64,000 bases of DNA from Acidovorax sp. DW039 (GCF_037101375.1 NZ_AP029019.1:2108001-2172000); one strand, 5' to 3'; positions 37,385 to 46,848 are shown, counted from the first letter of the stretch. A program made the numbers and translations. Notes: generated by a model not told the origin, from the letters alone.

Positions 37385-37473
37385 ATGAGATTGATTCGCA
37401 TGCTAACGCTTTGTGACGCAGTCTGCTGAGCGGCTTGTGAAGCAAGCCATCGGGGCTGTCTGCATTTTTTGCA

Positions 37474-37500
37474 TAAGTTTTCAGCAGTGCCGCCGATAAC
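37474..37500 (+). promoter_or_regulatory. sigma-28 (FliA) promoter of the flagellinolysin gene
   Basis: AAGTTT (within ATAAGTTT, 37474-37481) is 11 bp from a perfect GCCGATAA (37493-37500). This fits the flagellar class 3 consensus TAAAGTTT-N11-GCCGATAA with only two changes. The start codon lies about 170 bp downstream. Confidence 0.85.
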
Positions 37501-37670
37501 CCAGAAAAGCAGCGAGCACTTCCTTTTTGCAGAAGCTCCGGGAACAGGGGCAGGGGAAGCACGGTGCACCAAGGGGCTGGGCCTGTTCAATGCCGCGTTG
37601 AACAGGCCCAGGGGAGCGCGCGACCTTCGGGTGGCGCGTGATTGTCTGGAGACTTGCCGAGAGCATTGCC

Positions 37671-39371
37671 ATGGGGCTGAGTGTCAACACCAACCTGATG
37701 TCGCTGACTGCGCAGCGCAGCCTTGGTCGCACCCAGGGGGATCTGGCCTCGTCCATCCAGCGTCTGTCGTCCGGGTTGCGCATCAACAGCGCCAGGGATG
37801 ATGCGGCCGGGCTGGCGATTTCAGAGCGGTTCACCAGCCAGATACGTGGGCTGAACCAAGCCACGCGCAACGCCAACGATGCCCTCTCGCTGCTGCAAAC
37901 CGCCGAGGGTGCGATGGCGGGCGTGAACAACAATCTGCAGCGCATTCGTGAACTGGCAGTGCAAGCCGCCAACGGCACGTACAACGCTTCAGACCGCAAG
38001 GCCATGCAGGCTGAGGTAGCGCAACTGGCGGCTGAAATCGACCGATCTTCCCTGGCGACAGAATTCAACGGCATGGCCGTGTTTGACCCCAGCCGTGCCA
38101 GCGCCGTGGGCGACACCGACCAGTTGGCTGTGTTCGACGGCATGACCAGCGTGGGCAGCTGGCTGGAGAGCAGCGAGCAATTGATCTCGCGCTACTACGG
38201 CATCAAGGCCGATGGCGCAAAGCTGGATATCCGGTACACCGGGTTTACCGACAACGCTGGTGGCGTGGCCGCCTATGTGCAGGCTACGGGGTTTGATGCC
38301 CAGGGGCGCGGCACCAATCTGGTGTTGCAGGTGGACATGGCCGACTTTGTGCCCCCCAACCTCCCTGACGGAGGCTCGGCCCCTTACTACAACGACCGCA
38401 TCATTGCCCACGAGATGGTGCACGCCGTGATGGCCCGTGCCACCAACTGGCAGGACATCACCAGCAACCACCTGTGGTTTGCCGAGGGCACGGCCGAGTT
38501 CATACAGGGGGCTGATGAGCGGGTGAAAGCTGATGTGGCCAGCTCCAGCGCGGCGGCGGTGACTGCGGCGATCAATGGTCCATCGAACACCAGCGCGTTT
38601 TATTCGGCCAGCTATTCGGCCGTGCGCTATATGCACAGCCGCATCAAGGGGGCGGGCGGCGAGGGCGTGAAGGATGTTCTGACCTACATGCAGAACAACC
38701 CGGCTGCCACGCTGGACCAGGCCCTTGCCAATGCGTCCAGCGGTCAGTTTGCCAGTGCCGCTGATTTCAAGACCCAGTTTGCAGCGGCAGGTGCTGCGTT
38801 CATCGGCTCCTTTAACCTCAACAACGAGGACACCGGTGCCATCGGCGGTCTGGACGTGGACGGGGGCGACGTGAAAACCGCCACCGGCGCAGTGCCCAAT
38901 AGCGGCAGCCGCTCAGGCACCGACGTGCTGGACGGATTTGCCGAGTCGTTCGAATCCATCGCCAAGTCGGGCGGCTCCACCACCAGCAAGGTGTTCCAGA
39001 TCGGGGCCAACGCCAACCAGACGCTGGAGACGCGAGTGGGTGCCGTCAACCTCAGCGCCCTGGGTCTGCGCAGCACGCTGGACTTGACCGTCTCTCCCGC
39101 CCAGGCCATTGTGGCGGTAGACCGTGCGCTGGACTACATCAACGGCCAGCGCGCGGTGATTGGCGCCCAGGCTTCGCGGCTCGAAAGCACCATGTCTACC
39201 TTGCAAAACAGCAGCGAAAACCTCTCTGCCAGTCGGGCGCGCATTGTGGATGCCGACTTTGCTGTAGAGACGGCTTCCCTGGCGCGGCAGCAGATTCTGC
39301 AGGCGGCGGGCTCGGCCATGGTGGCGCAGGCCAACCAGTTGCCGCAAGGGGTGTTGGCACTGTTGCGTTGA
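37671..39371 (+). CDS. flagellin with embedded metalloprotease domain (flagellinolysin)
   Basis: The 566-residue protein begins with a flagellin D0/D1 region (residues 1-150: [40 protein letters not shown]) and ends with the matching C-terminal region (about 440-566: [22 protein letters not shown]). The exposed D2/D3 part is replaced by a zinc protease domain with HEMVH at 247-251 and a third ligand candidate Glu272 in WFAEGTAEF. This gluzincin-like layout matches the described proteolytic flagellin family, where enzymatic filaments are formed. A sigma-28 promoter lies upstream. The ATG at 37671 gives the normal flagellin N-terminus. No other flagellar gene is in the window. Confidence 0.93.
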   Translation: MGLSVNTNLMSLTAQRSLGRTQGDLASSIQRLSSGLRINSARDDAAGLAISERFTSQIRGLNQATRNANDALSLLQTAEGAMAGVNNNLQRIRELAVQAANGTYNASDRKAMQAEVAQLAAEIDRSSLATEFNGMAVFDPSRASAVGDTDQLAVFDGMTSVGSWLESSEQLISRYYGIKADGAKLDIRYTGFTDNAGGVAAYVQATGFDAQGRGTNLVLQVDMADFVPPNLPDGGSAPYYNDRIIAHEMVHAVMARATNWQDITSNHLWFAEGTAEFIQGADERVKADVASSSAAAVTAAINGPSNTSAFYSASYSAVRYMHSRIKGAGGEGVKDVLTYMQNNPAATLDQALANASSGQFASAADFKTQFAAAGAAFIGSFNLNNEDTGAIGGLDVDGGDVKTATGAVPNSGSRSGTDVLDGFAESFESIAKSGGSTTSKVFQIGANANQTLETRVGAVNLSALGLRSTLDLTVSPAQAIVAVDRALDYINGQRAVIGAQASRLESTMSTLQNSSENLSASRARIVDADFAVETASLARQQILQAAGSAMVAQANQLPQGVLALLR

Positions 39372-39446
39372 TGGAGGTTTTCTCCCCCTCTTTTCTTCAG
39401 TCCCGTCGCTGGTGACGCGCCGAACCGTACCCAGGCCGTCAGCCAT

Positions 39447-39884
39447 TCAACGCTGGCTGTGCCTATGCCTGTAGGTCCATGGCGCTTGCGGGCGCTTTTG
39501 TGACCACAGGCCCATTCGGTCTGCCTGCGCACGCTCCTGCAACGGCACCAGTTGCGGGTGCTTTTTGGCATAGGGCGTGTAAACCCACGCCAGCCCTGCG
39601 CTGACCTGTGCGGCTGCCACATCCCTGCCAGCGCAGCGCACTTTGGCCACTGTGCGGCCATAGTCGTCTCGGTCCAAGGGTTGCAGCGTTGCCTGCTGGC
39701 GAAAGCACAGCCTGCTCAGGTTTTCTTTGGACCGCACACCAAAGGCCTGCTTGCTCTCTGGCGCATCAATGGCGGCAATACGGACTTTGACTTGCTGGAC
39801 GGTGCCCGTGTTGCCGCAGCGTGCGGTCAAGGTGTCCCCATCACTGATGGCAACGACGAGGCAGATGAGGGCGGTAACGGACAC
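39447..39884 (-). CDS. thermonuclease-family nuclease (SNase domain)
   Basis: The 145-residue protein has the staphylococcal-nuclease pattern: SDGDTLT, then Arg35 and AIDAPE with Asp40 and Glu43, and Arg77 in DRDDYGRTVAKV. These match the catalytic Arg/Asp/Glu/Arg set. The N-terminal segment MSVTALICLVVA is short and hydrophobic and may be a weak export signal or the end of one. The start is GTG at 39884 because an in-frame stop lies four codons upstream; no clear ribosome-binding site is seen. Confidence 0.85.
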   Translation of the reverse strand: MSVTALICLVVAISDGDTLTARCGNTGTVQQVKVRIAAIDAPESKQAFGVRSKENLSRLCFRQQATLQPLDRDDYGRTVAKVRCAGRDVAAAQVSAGLAWVYTPYAKKHPQLVPLQERAQADRMGLWSQKRPQAPWTYRHRHSQR

Positions 39885-40171
39885 GGTGAACGATCAGGCT
39901 GAGGGTGAGATGAAGAATGCAAGCCAATGACAAGCCAGTGGCGCTGCCAGCAAAAGGGGCGCAACTATAAGCGTCTTTGTGCGTGCCGCCGTGTTCGTGT
40001 TCCGGCAGCCGCGTGCGGTTGTGTTTCGGGTTGTTTCGGCAGGGCGCACAAGACAGTTTGGCTGCCTCTTCGCCACTAAGATGCCACGCTTGGTCTGCAG
40101 CACCCCTGTGGCGCTGGCTTTGCCGCCCCGGTGGCATCGTGCAGAACCCTCAAGCGAAAAGGACAACGATT

Positions 40172-42187
40172 TTGGACAGGTTCAAAACCCTTGGGCGTGC
40201 CCGCCTGCTCAGCATGGTGTGCGTTGCCGCCATGGCCGTGTGGAGTGCCAATGCTTGCGCGCAGGCACTGCCCCGACATGGCGGGGCAGCAGCGCATCTG
40301 CCGCTGGTGTCGCAGCTGTGGCATGTGGATTACGACGTGGCGGCTGATGGCCGAGCGTCTGTCACTTACGCCACGCAGCACAAAGTGGCGCAGGCCAGCG
40401 CGCTGGAGCGGATGAAGTCTTTCTCCTTCACCTTCAACGCCAGCGCGCAAAGTGCGCAGATGCTGGAGGCCTACACGCTCAAGGCAGACGGGCGGCGCAT
40501 TCCTGTCGCCGCAGACAGCTACCAGAGCGAGCCCGTGGATGGACGCGATGCACGCGCTGGGGCCAAGGCCTCGCTGGCAGATCGCATGCGCATTTCGCTG
40601 GTGTTTCCTGAACTGGAGGTGGGCGACTCGGTGGGTGTGCGCTATCGCATCGATGACAAGGCCCCCGTGTTCGCAGGGGCCTTCTCCGCTGTGCAGGGGT
40701 TCTCTCCCTACGGTGTGCACGAGGACAGCCGTATCACCGTGCGTGCAGCCAAGGGGCTGAACCTGCGGTTTGAGGCCCATGGGCTGCAGGAGCTGCCCGC
40801 GGTGGAAGAGGGCAGCACTACGGTGCGCCAGTGGCGCTATCAGAACACCCAGCCCCGCACCTGGGATGACGCCGATGCCGGGGTGTGGCGGCTGGACGAA
40901 TCGCCCGTGCTGCTGGTCAGCACCTTTGCCGACTACCAAGGCATTGCCAAGGCCTACGCTGCCAAGGCGTTACCCCAAGCCAAGCCTACGCCGCGTGCGG
41001 AGGCATTGGCCCAGTCCGTCATTGGTGCCCAGGCAGACCCCCGGGAGCGGGCCCGCCTCTTGTATGAATGGGTTTCCACCCAGATAGCAGACAGCGGCAG
41101 CTGCCTGGGCCCCGGCACTGGCGCGCTGCGTGACCTGGACAGCGTGCTGGAGAGCAAGACCGGAGATTGCGCCGAGCAGGCCACCCTGCTGCAAGCCTTG
41201 TGGGCGGCCGTGGGGGTGCGCAGCGAACAGGTGCTGATGAACGCAGGCGAGCTGTACGACCTGCCCGATACCCCGGTGGCCGCCAACTTCAACCATGTCA
41301 TCAACTACTTGCCTGATTGGCAGATGTATGTCGATGCCACCGCCAAACAGGTGCCTTTTGGCTACCTGCCCGCCAGTGCCTACGGCAAGCCCGTCATCCA
41401 TGTGGGGGGTGAGAAGGTGATGGCCGCTATCCCCCCTGCCAGTTCGGACCAGACCGAGCAGCGCATGCGCATGGCCGTGCAGGTGGCTGCAGATGGCAGC
41501 GCCAAGGGTTCGCTGAACGTTTCCTTCAAAGGGTTGGCGGCTGCGCAGACGCGGGCGTACATGGCCGGTCTGCAAGGCGATAGCGAGCGCGAGTTTGTGC
41601 GCAACGCTCTGGCAAGCGCGGGCTTTCGCGGCAAAGGGGTGCTGGACCGCGGCGATCTGTCTGTAGCCAAGGCCCTGTCAGACAGCTACACCTTTTCCAT
41701 CACCTTCGATATCGACAAGTATCTGCAGGCTGGCACGCGTGGTGGCTTTGTACTGCGCCCGGTGGTGAACCTGCCTTTGTCCATGGCCCATTTGTCGGAG
41801 GCCGAAGACAAGCCCGTGCCACGCAGACGCACAGGTTGCTACGGCTACCACAGCTACGAGACTTACGAAATGGAGCTGGGCCCCGGCGTGACCTTTAACC
41901 GGGTTCCCCCCGACACCAAGACGAGCAACCGCACGTTGAACTACAGCGCCACCTATGAGCGTACAAAGACGGGATACCTGGTCAACCGCGAGGTGCACGA
42001 CGCCACCCCCCAGGGGCTGTGCAGCCCCGAGTACGCAGCGCAATGGAGTGCAGAGGCCAAGCCTATTGCGCAGAGTCTGCAGGCTCAGGTGTATTACCAG
42101 CGCGCAAATCAGCGTGCCGATCCACGCAAGGATGCCCGCAAAGACCAGCGCGCCGTGCCTCGCAAAAACCAGCGTAGCAAGCGGTAA
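40172..42187 (+). CDS. exported DUF3857/transglutaminase-like protein
   Basis: The 671-residue protein has a signal peptide (LDRFKTLGRARLLSMVCVA...ANACAQA, cleaved near residue 31), an N-terminal DUF3857 beta domain (about 45-230) and a transglutaminase-like domain with the triad Cys (KTGDCAEQATLLQ, about 333), His (NFNHVINYLPDW, about 374) and Asp (YVDATAK, about 387). The C-terminal tail is Arg/Lys/Gln-rich. The TTG at 40172 is chosen because AAAAGGA lies 8 bp upstream and gives a basic signal n-region. Substrate and partners are unknown. Confidence 0.85.
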   Translation: MDRFKTLGRARLLSMVCVAAMAVWSANACAQALPRHGGAAAHLPLVSQLWHVDYDVAADGRASVTYATQHKVAQASALERMKSFSFTFNASAQSAQMLEAYTLKADGRRIPVAADSYQSEPVDGRDARAGAKASLADRMRISLVFPELEVGDSVGVRYRIDDKAPVFAGAFSAVQGFSPYGVHEDSRITVRAAKGLNLRFEAHGLQELPAVEEGSTTVRQWRYQNTQPRTWDDADAGVWRLDESPVLLVSTFADYQGIAKAYAAKALPQAKPTPRAEALAQSVIGAQADPRERARLLYEWVSTQIADSGSCLGPGTGALRDLDSVLESKTGDCAEQATLLQALWAAVGVRSEQVLMNAGELYDLPDTPVAANFNHVINYLPDWQMYVDATAKQVPFGYLPASAYGKPVIHVGGEKVMAAIPPASSDQTEQRMRMAVQVAADGSAKGSLNVSFKGLAAAQTRAYMAGLQGDSEREFVRNALASAGFRGKGVLDRGDLSVAKALSDSYTFSITFDIDKYLQAGTRGGFVLRPVVNLPLSMAHLSEAEDKPVPRRRTGCYGYHSYETYEMELGPGVTFNRVPPDTKTSNRTLNYSATYERTKTGYLVNREVHDATPQGLCSPEYAAQWSAEAKPIAQSLQAQVYYQRANQRADPRKDARKDQRAVPRKNQRSKR

Positions 42188-42497
42188 TCGGCTCTGGTGC
42201 TATTTAACCGCTTGAGATCGGTGAAGGCCTTTGAAAATGAGCGCAGGCAGCTATTAAAAAAGTAGCAAGAGGGGCTCTGCACTTATGCTGCTGGGAACTC
42301 ACCGTGGTGATTGCTGCTCTTTCAGTTCAGCATGATCCGGTGGGCTGACGGTTGTGCGTGATGCGCGGCTGTTTTTGTCGGGCCCCCGGCTACAGTTCTT
42401 TACCAACCCTGTTCATCCGGGTGTCTGCAAAACAGGCTACCCTTTCACTCATAGCGCTACAGCATCCTCGTAAGCGTCTTGTCTGGAGAGTACGGCT
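42188..42497. other. intergenic region with an expanded family A repeat
   Basis: This 310-bp stretch holds a long family A repeat copy (42192-42267) with an enlarged middle, ending GAGCGCAGGCAGCTATTA. Beyond it, no further convincing promoter, operator or gene is seen. Confidence 0.5.
42192..42267 (+). repeat. dispersed intergenic repeat, family A copy 5 (long form)
   Basis: Reads CTCTGGTGCTATTTAA at the left and GAGCGCAGGCAGCTATTA plus GTAGC at the right, with about 28 extra bases between. Confidence 0.65.
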
Positions 42498-43106
42498 TTG
42501 AATCACCATCCACGCGCCTTGCCTGGCGAGGCATTTTCTGCCCGCATGCGGCGCATTGCCTGCGCTGCCGCGGTGTGCACAGCAGGCCTGTTGTCGGCCT
42601 GTGCCACCAACAGCACCCCCCCGGTTTTTTACGGGCCACAGGAAAAGTTTGGCTCCGTGGCCACGTATTCGCGCCTGTTTGACGCGACCCCTGCGCAGAC
42701 GTGCGAGGCCTCGCGCCGCGCCTTGCTCAGCCAAGGCTACATCATCAACACCACCACGGCCGAGATGGTGGAGGGGAAAAAGAACTTTCAGCCCAGCGCA
42801 GAAACCCACCTGCAAATGGTGATTCGCGTGGTGTGCGTGCCCGACAACCCCAGCGGCAAAGTGAGCCTGGGCTTTGTCACCGCGCTGCAGGACAGCTACA
42901 CCCTGCGCAAGACCAACAACTCCGCCAGCCTGGGAGTGGGGGCTTTGGGGTCTGTTTCGCTGCCCATTGCTGCCAGCAGCGATTCGTTGGTGAAGGTGGG
43001 CAGCGAAACCATCGCCGCCGACAGTTTTTACGACAGCTTTTTTGACCTGATCAAGCGCTATCTCGTGGCTGACGACATGCCTGCTGAAATCACATCCGGC
43101 GGTTGA
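42498..43106 (+). CDS. DUF2242 lipoprotein
   Basis: The 202-residue product carries a signal peptide with a lipobox (LLSAC, Cys about residue 35), so it should be lipid-anchored. The body resembles DUF2242: FDATPAQTCEASRRALLSQGY, then MVEGKKNFQPS and a C-terminal DSFYDSFFDLIKRYL. The start is a TTG at 42498 with GGAGAG 7 bp upstream; an internal ATG at 42546 would still give a short signal peptide. A terminator follows. Function unknown. Confidence 0.85.
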   Translation: MNHHPRALPGEAFSARMRRIACAAAVCTAGLLSACATNSTPPVFYGPQEKFGSVATYSRLFDATPAQTCEASRRALLSQGYIINTTTAEMVEGKKNFQPSAETHLQMVIRVVCVPDNPSGKVSLGFVTALQDSYTLRKTNNSASLGVGALGSVSLPIAASSDSLVKVGSETIAADSFYDSFFDLIKRYLVADDMPAEITSGG

Positions 43107-43154
43107 GCGGGATGCATCCCTCGGGGATGCCCTGTGCAAAAGCACATGAAAGCC

Positions 43155-43184
43155 AGAAAAGCCGGGTATATGCCCGGCTTTTCT
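43155..43184 (+). terminator. rho-independent terminator after the DUF2242 gene
   Basis: A perfect 12-bp stem, AGAAAAGCCGGG / CCCGGCTTTTCT, surrounds a 6-nt loop. The T-rich tail serves plus-strand transcription. Confidence 0.88.
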
Positions 43185-43328
43185 TTACTTTTGGCTGGTT
43201 TTGCAGGACGATCAACATCTAAGCCTGTGCTCACTTTGCGCTTGCCAGAGGCATTTTTCTGATGCCGATGCGCCATAAAGGTTGCCGGGCTCTTGCTGAA
43301 CGCTTCTGATCTTTGCCAGGAGACCGCC

Positions 43329-43748
43329 ATGGACCCCATCCAGCCCCGTTCCGAATCGAGTAGCCGCTACGGCAATGTGTTCGCAGCCAATTCCACCAGC
43401 AACGTGGCCAGCAGCCGCGCCAGTGGCAATGGCGGTGCCAACGGAACACAGGCGAGCGAGTCCCCGGCCAGCACCACCGCAAGCTCCTCCACCCCCACCA
43501 CCGTCACGCTGAGCCGCCGTGCGCAAGAGCTGGCGGCGCGGCAGTCTGACGAGAACGAGCGGGTGAGTACCCAGCAGGACAACGAGGCGCAGGAAGCACG
43601 CCAGGCCTCTGAAGATGCCGCAGCCACCCGTGCGGTGGCCCAGCAGGCCAGCGTGCAGCAGGCCAATGCCCAGCAAGCGGGCAACAACCAGCGCGAGGCG
43701 CAGATGCGCCGGGCCTACCAGTCGGATGGTGTCTCGGCCATGGGCTGA
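43329..43748 (+). CDS. low-complexity Gln/Ala/Ser-rich protein of unknown function
   Basis: The 139-residue protein starts Ser/Asn/Gly-rich (about 1-55) and continues with a charged Gln/Ala/Glu helical region likely to form a coiled coil (LSRRAQELAARQSDENERVST, in pieces). No signal peptide or membrane helix is seen. An AGGAG site lies 7 bp before the ATG. It is followed 44 bp later by another small coiled-coil gene, likely in one operon. Unrecognised. Confidence 0.65.
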   Translation: MDPIQPRSESSSRYGNVFAANSTSNVASSRASGNGGANGTQASESPASTTASSSTPTTVTLSRRAQELAARQSDENERVSTQQDNEAQEARQASEDAAATRAVAQQASVQQANAQQAGNNQREAQMRRAYQSDGVSAMG

Positions 43749-43792
43749 TCCCACCCCTATCTCCATAGCTCCACCCACCTGAGGACACGATC

Positions 43793-44149
43793 ATGGTCAC
43801 CGCCGTCAGCCCCATTGCCGCGGCACCCAGCACCTCTTACGCCGTGCAAAACGCACGGCGCGAGGCCCAGCAGGCAGAGCAGACGGCCCGCAATCTGGAA
43901 AACCAGGCCCAGGCCGCCCAGCGCAGTGCCGACCAGGAGCAGGCGCGTGCGGATGATCTCAACACCCGGTCTTCGGATGCCAACCAGCGCTCAGCCACTG
44001 CGCGCAGCAACCTTGCGTCTCTGAGCGACCAGAGCAGCCGCACGCTGCCCGTCCCATCGCAGCCCCCGCAGGACCCCGCCTTGCTCAGTGCATCGGGACG
44101 CATGGGCGCTGGTCGCGCGTCGGGGCTCTACGTCAACGTGTACGCCTGA
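43793..44149 (+). CDS. small coiled-coil protein of unknown function
   Basis: The 118-residue protein has an Ala/Ser N-terminus, a coiled-coil centre (QQAEQTARNLENQAQAAQRS) and a C-terminus ending GLYVNVYA. GAGGA precedes the ATG. It overlaps the convergent rluE gene by 17 bp at the 3' end. It resembles the preceding gene in composition but not clearly in sequence. No family is recognised. Confidence 0.65.
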   Translation: MVTAVSPIAAAPSTSYAVQNARREAQQAEQTARNLENQAQAAQRSADQEQARADDLNTRSSDANQRSATARSNLASLSDQSSRTLPVPSQPPQDPALLSASGRMGAGRASGLYVNVYA

Positions 44150-44894
44150 GGGCGTTTGACGGCTTGGTTTCAGTGCTTGGCTCGTAAGCGGGAGGCTCCA
44201 CCTGCTTCCATTGGCCCGGCTCCAGCCCTTGCAGTGAATAGGGGCCAACCGCAGCGCGCACCAAGCGCAGGGTGGGGTAGCCCACAGCGGCCGTCATGCG
44301 ACGCACCTGCCGGTTGCGGCCTTCTCGTATCACCAGTTCCAGCCATGCGGTGGGAATGGACTTGCGCTCGCGGATGGGTGGCACCCGGGCAGCAAGGGCG
44401 GGTGCGGGCTCCAGCAGGCGGGCCCGGGCGGGCAGGGTGGGGCCGTCGTTGAGCTGCACCCCCTGGCGCAGCGCCATGAGCGCGGCCTCGTCCGGCACGC
44501 CCTCCACCTGCACCCAGTAGGTTTTCTCCATCTTGAACCGCGGGTCTGCAATGTGCGCCTGCAGCTTGCCGTCGTTGGTCAGCAGCAGCAGCCCTTCGCT
44601 GTCCGCGTCCAGCCGCCCGGCCACATACACGCCGGGCAGGTCGATGTAGTCCTTCAAGCCCTGCCACTGCCCTTCGGGGGTGAACTGGCTGAGTACTCCG
44701 TAGGGCTTGTGAAAGCAGATGAGCTGTACGGCCTGCGCGGGCAGGCGGGGAGACACTGGCCTGCGGGCAGCAGCTCCGTCTCCACCGCGTTGCCCTGTGG
44801 ATGAACGCCCAGCGGGCTTGGAGCCCGTGGCCTTGTCACGCACGGGTATGGAAGGGCGTGTCAGCGTGGGGCGGCGGCTGGCAGGGGCGGTCAT
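44133..44894 (-). CDS. rluE: 23S rRNA pseudouridine synthase, RluE-like
   Basis: The 253-residue RsuA-family enzyme shows CFHKPYGVLSQFTPE, the catalytic GRLDADSEGLLLLTNDG and the RNRQVRRMTAAVGYPTLRL block. There is no N-terminal S4 domain, which distinguishes RluE from RluB/RsuA. The N-terminal 55 residues are Arg/Ser/Pro-rich. The ATG at 44894 is preferred to an upstream start that overlaps the neighbouring lipoprotein gene. Confidence 0.9.
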   Translation of the reverse strand: MTAPASRRPTLTRPSIPVRDKATGSKPAGRSSTGQRGGDGAAARRPVSPRLPAQAVQLICFHKPYGVLSQFTPEGQWQGLKDYIDLPGVYVAGRLDADSEGLLLLTNDGKLQAHIADPRFKMEKTYWVQVEGVPDEAALMALRQGVQLNDGPTLPARARLLEPAPALAARVPPIRERKSIPTAWLELVIREGRNRQVRRMTAAVGYPTLRLVRAAVGPYSLQGLEPGQWKQVEPPAYEPSTETKPSNALRRTR

Positions 44895-44904
44895 GCAGGC
44901 CGGC

Positions 44905-45159
44905 TCAGTCTTCGCTCTTGCCCACCACGGCGCGTACACCGGCAGCGCCAACATCCACCGTGGTTCCTACCACCGTGGCTCCTACCTTGACGGTGGTGCT
45001 GACCACGGTCACCGCAGCATCTGCCACGGTGACGACTGCGCAGCCCGTGCTAAGCAGCGCGGCAGCCAGCAAAGCGCCCAGCAGCGGGGCGCTGCGCAGA
45101 GTGCAACGCGACGGACGTTGGGGAAGAGGAGCGGTGTGTGGTGTCGCGCAGGGTGGCAT
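44905..45159 (-). CDS. small lipoprotein
   Basis: This 84-residue product has a basic N-terminus, a hydrophobic stretch (LLGALLAAALL) and a lipobox LSTGC. The mature part is a Val/Ala/Thr-rich repeat (VVTVADAAVTVVSTTVKVG, then AGVRAVVGKSED). Short proteins of this composition occur widely in Gammaproteobacteria and Betaproteobacteria without known function. The ATG at 45159 is chosen over the longer open frame. It lies 10 bp upstream of rluE on the same strand. Confidence 0.75.
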   Translation of the reverse strand: MPPCATPHTAPLPQRPSRCTLRSAPLLGALLAAALLSTGCAVVTVADAAVTVVSTTVKVGATVVGTTVDVGAAGVRAVVGKSED

Positions 45160-45229
45160 GGTGATGGGCTCTGGTGGAGGGCTGTGTTCAGCGGATTTGC
45201 AAATGCAGGCGCGATTTGGAGCAGATATT

Positions 45230-45342
45230 AGAGCGGCTAACAAAACTCAGCGCAGCGGCCTTGGCTAGGCGTTTCGTCGCAGGCAGTACGCCGGGTACGA
45301 CAAGACCGAACAACGACGCCAAGGGAGTTTTTTAGCCGCTCT
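45230..45342. repeat. 113-bp palindromic repeat, family B copy 1
   Basis: The ends AGAGCGGCTAACAAAACTC and GAGTTTTTTAGCCGCTCT are inverted, and the centre has a further dyad around GTCGCAGGCAGTACG. The right end overlaps the first base of the M23 stop codon. Confidence 0.85.
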
Positions 45343-46277
45343 TACTCTATGAACAGTGCCGGGTCCACCATGGTACGGTTCAGCATCACCCCCCAGTGCA
45401 GATGCGGCCCGGTCACGCGCCCTGTGGCACCCACCTTGCAAAAAGCCTCGCCCGCGCGCAGCGTGTCGCCCACGCGCACATCCACGCTGCTCAGGTGGCA
45501 GTACATGGTGAGCAGGCCGTGCCCGTGGTCCAGCCACACGGTGCCGCCGTTGAAGAAGTAATCGCCCGTGTCGATCACTTTGCCCGGCAGCGGTGCCACC
45601 ACGGCTGTGCCCGTCGGTGCTGCAATGTCCATGCCGCTGTGTGGATTGCGCGCCTGGCCATTGAAGACGCGGCGCAACCCAAAAGAGCTGGAGCGCCGCC
45701 CTGGCACGGGTTGCTTCATGTACAGCGAGGGTAGCGCACCTCCTGTGGGCTCGCTCCAGCTTGCCATCACGCCCGCCTGGTGGTCGCGTTCGCGCGCGTA
45801 GCGGGCCTGGTCTTCGGGGGAGAGGTCTACCGTGCGCGGCGCGACCTTGAGTTCCTGCTGCGCATAGCGCTTGTCGCCTACCGAGTAAGCCACTTGCCGG
45901 GGCTCGCCCTGACCCGTCACGGTGATGAAAGCCGCACCCACCTGCGCGGCCAGCGGAATGCCCACCACGGCCGTCCAGCCTGCGGCGCTGCCAACCACCA
46001 TCACCGGTACATCAGCATCGCCCTGGCGGACATGGGCCACAGGCCGTTGCGCCGCAGGGCCCAGCGGCAAGCGCGCCACGCCACCGGGAACCAGGGATGC
46101 GCGAGGCCACACCTTGTTCGAGGCGCTCTGGGAAGGGGGCAAGGCGCCCGCTTGGCTGGCCTTGCCCGTCGCTGCCTGTGCCTCAGCGGCGCTGCCAGGC
46201 AGCAGGCCAGTGAACACGCTTGGAAGAGTCACGCTGCCCAACGTGGCAAGCAGGGTACGGCGGTGGAGTGGGAACAT
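45342..46277 (-). CDS. M23-family metallopeptidase
   Basis: The 311-residue protein is a lysostaphin-like endopeptidase. Zinc ligands are visible in NPHSGMDIAAP (HxxxD) and PHLHWGVM (HxH). The N-terminus (HRRTLLATLGSVTLPSVFTG) is a signal, with a twin-Arg that is suggestive of Tat but not decisive. It should act on peptidoglycan in the periplasm. The ATG at 46277 is preferred over a TTG two codons up; the ribosome-binding site is poor. A family B repeat overlaps its stop codon. Confidence 0.9.
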   Translation of the reverse strand: MFPLHRRTLLATLGSVTLPSVFTGLLPGSAAEAQAATGKASQAGALPPSQSASNKVWPRASLVPGGVARLPLGPAAQRPVAHVRQGDADVPVMVVGSAAGWTAVVGIPLAAQVGAAFITVTGQGEPRQVAYSVGDKRYAQQELKVAPRTVDLSPEDQARYARERDHQAGVMASWSEPTGGALPSLYMKQPVPGRRSSSFGLRRVFNGQARNPHSGMDIAAPTGTAVVAPLPGKVIDTGDYFFNGGTVWLDHGHGLLTMYCHLSSVDVRVGDTLRAGEAFCKVGATGRVTGPHLHWGVMLNRTMVDPALFIE

Positions 46278-46340
46278 GGTCAATGCAGAACCCCCGGAGG
46301 GAGAGCGCAGGGCGCTCCACCGGAGGATTCAATGGGAAAA

Positions 46341-46387
46341 TGCTGCTAGCGCCCATTCTATAAGCGCAGGCAGCTATTATTTTTGAA
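46341..46387 (+). repeat. dispersed intergenic repeat, family A copy 6
   Basis: Reads TGCTGCTAGCGCCCATTCTA then TAAGCGCAGGCAGCTATTA. It lies between the M23 gene and a small acidic-protein gene. Confidence 0.8.
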
Positions 46388-46466
46388 GTGAATTCAGACT
46401 GTGCAAGAGCGCTTGAGGGCTCGGGCTGCCGAGCACACGTCTGCCAATGTCCGGCCCGGATAGGCC

Positions 46467-46715
46467 TCAGATGGGCTCGAACTCGTAGGTGACCGTTTCG
46501 CTGTCCACCATGTCCAGCACATCGTTGAGCACGTCATCATCATCGGTGCTGGTCCAGGTGTCTTCAGGGTCGGTGGCAAACAGGGGTTCAATGGCCAGGT
46601 CCATGAAGGTGCCGTTGGGCAGCTTGAGCACGGGGGTGCCTTCGGACGTATCGACCAGCTCCCAGTCATCGGGTACGGACATTTCCAGCTGGATGGTGAC
46701 GTTGAGTTTTTTCAT
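46467..46715 (-). CDS. small acidic protein of unknown function
   Basis: The 82-residue protein starts MKKLNVTIQLEMSVPDDWEL and ends in an acidic stretch (DDDDVLNDVLDMVDSETVTYEFEP). An AAGGAAAA site precedes the ATG. It is flanked by family A repeats on both sides and is monocistronic. No family is recognised. Confidence 0.75.
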   Translation of the reverse strand: MKKLNVTIQLEMSVPDDWELVDTSEGTPVLKLPNGTFMDLAIEPLFATDPEDTWTSTDDDDVLNDVLDMVDSETVTYEFEPI

Positions 46716-46768
46716 GACAGTTTTCCTTGGTAAGGGCTTGTGAAGGGTAACTGAGTTTGGCGAGAAAA

Positions 46769-46818
46769 GTGCTGCCAGGGCACAAAATACCAGCGCAGGC
46801 AGCTATCAAAAAAGGAGC
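46769..46818 (+). repeat. dispersed intergenic repeat, family A copy 7
   Basis: A partial left half is followed by the conserved CAGCGCAGGCAGCTATCAA and GGAGC. Confidence 0.7.
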
Positions 46819-46848
46819 TTGGGGCGCTTGGTTTCCGGCTCTTGGTTA

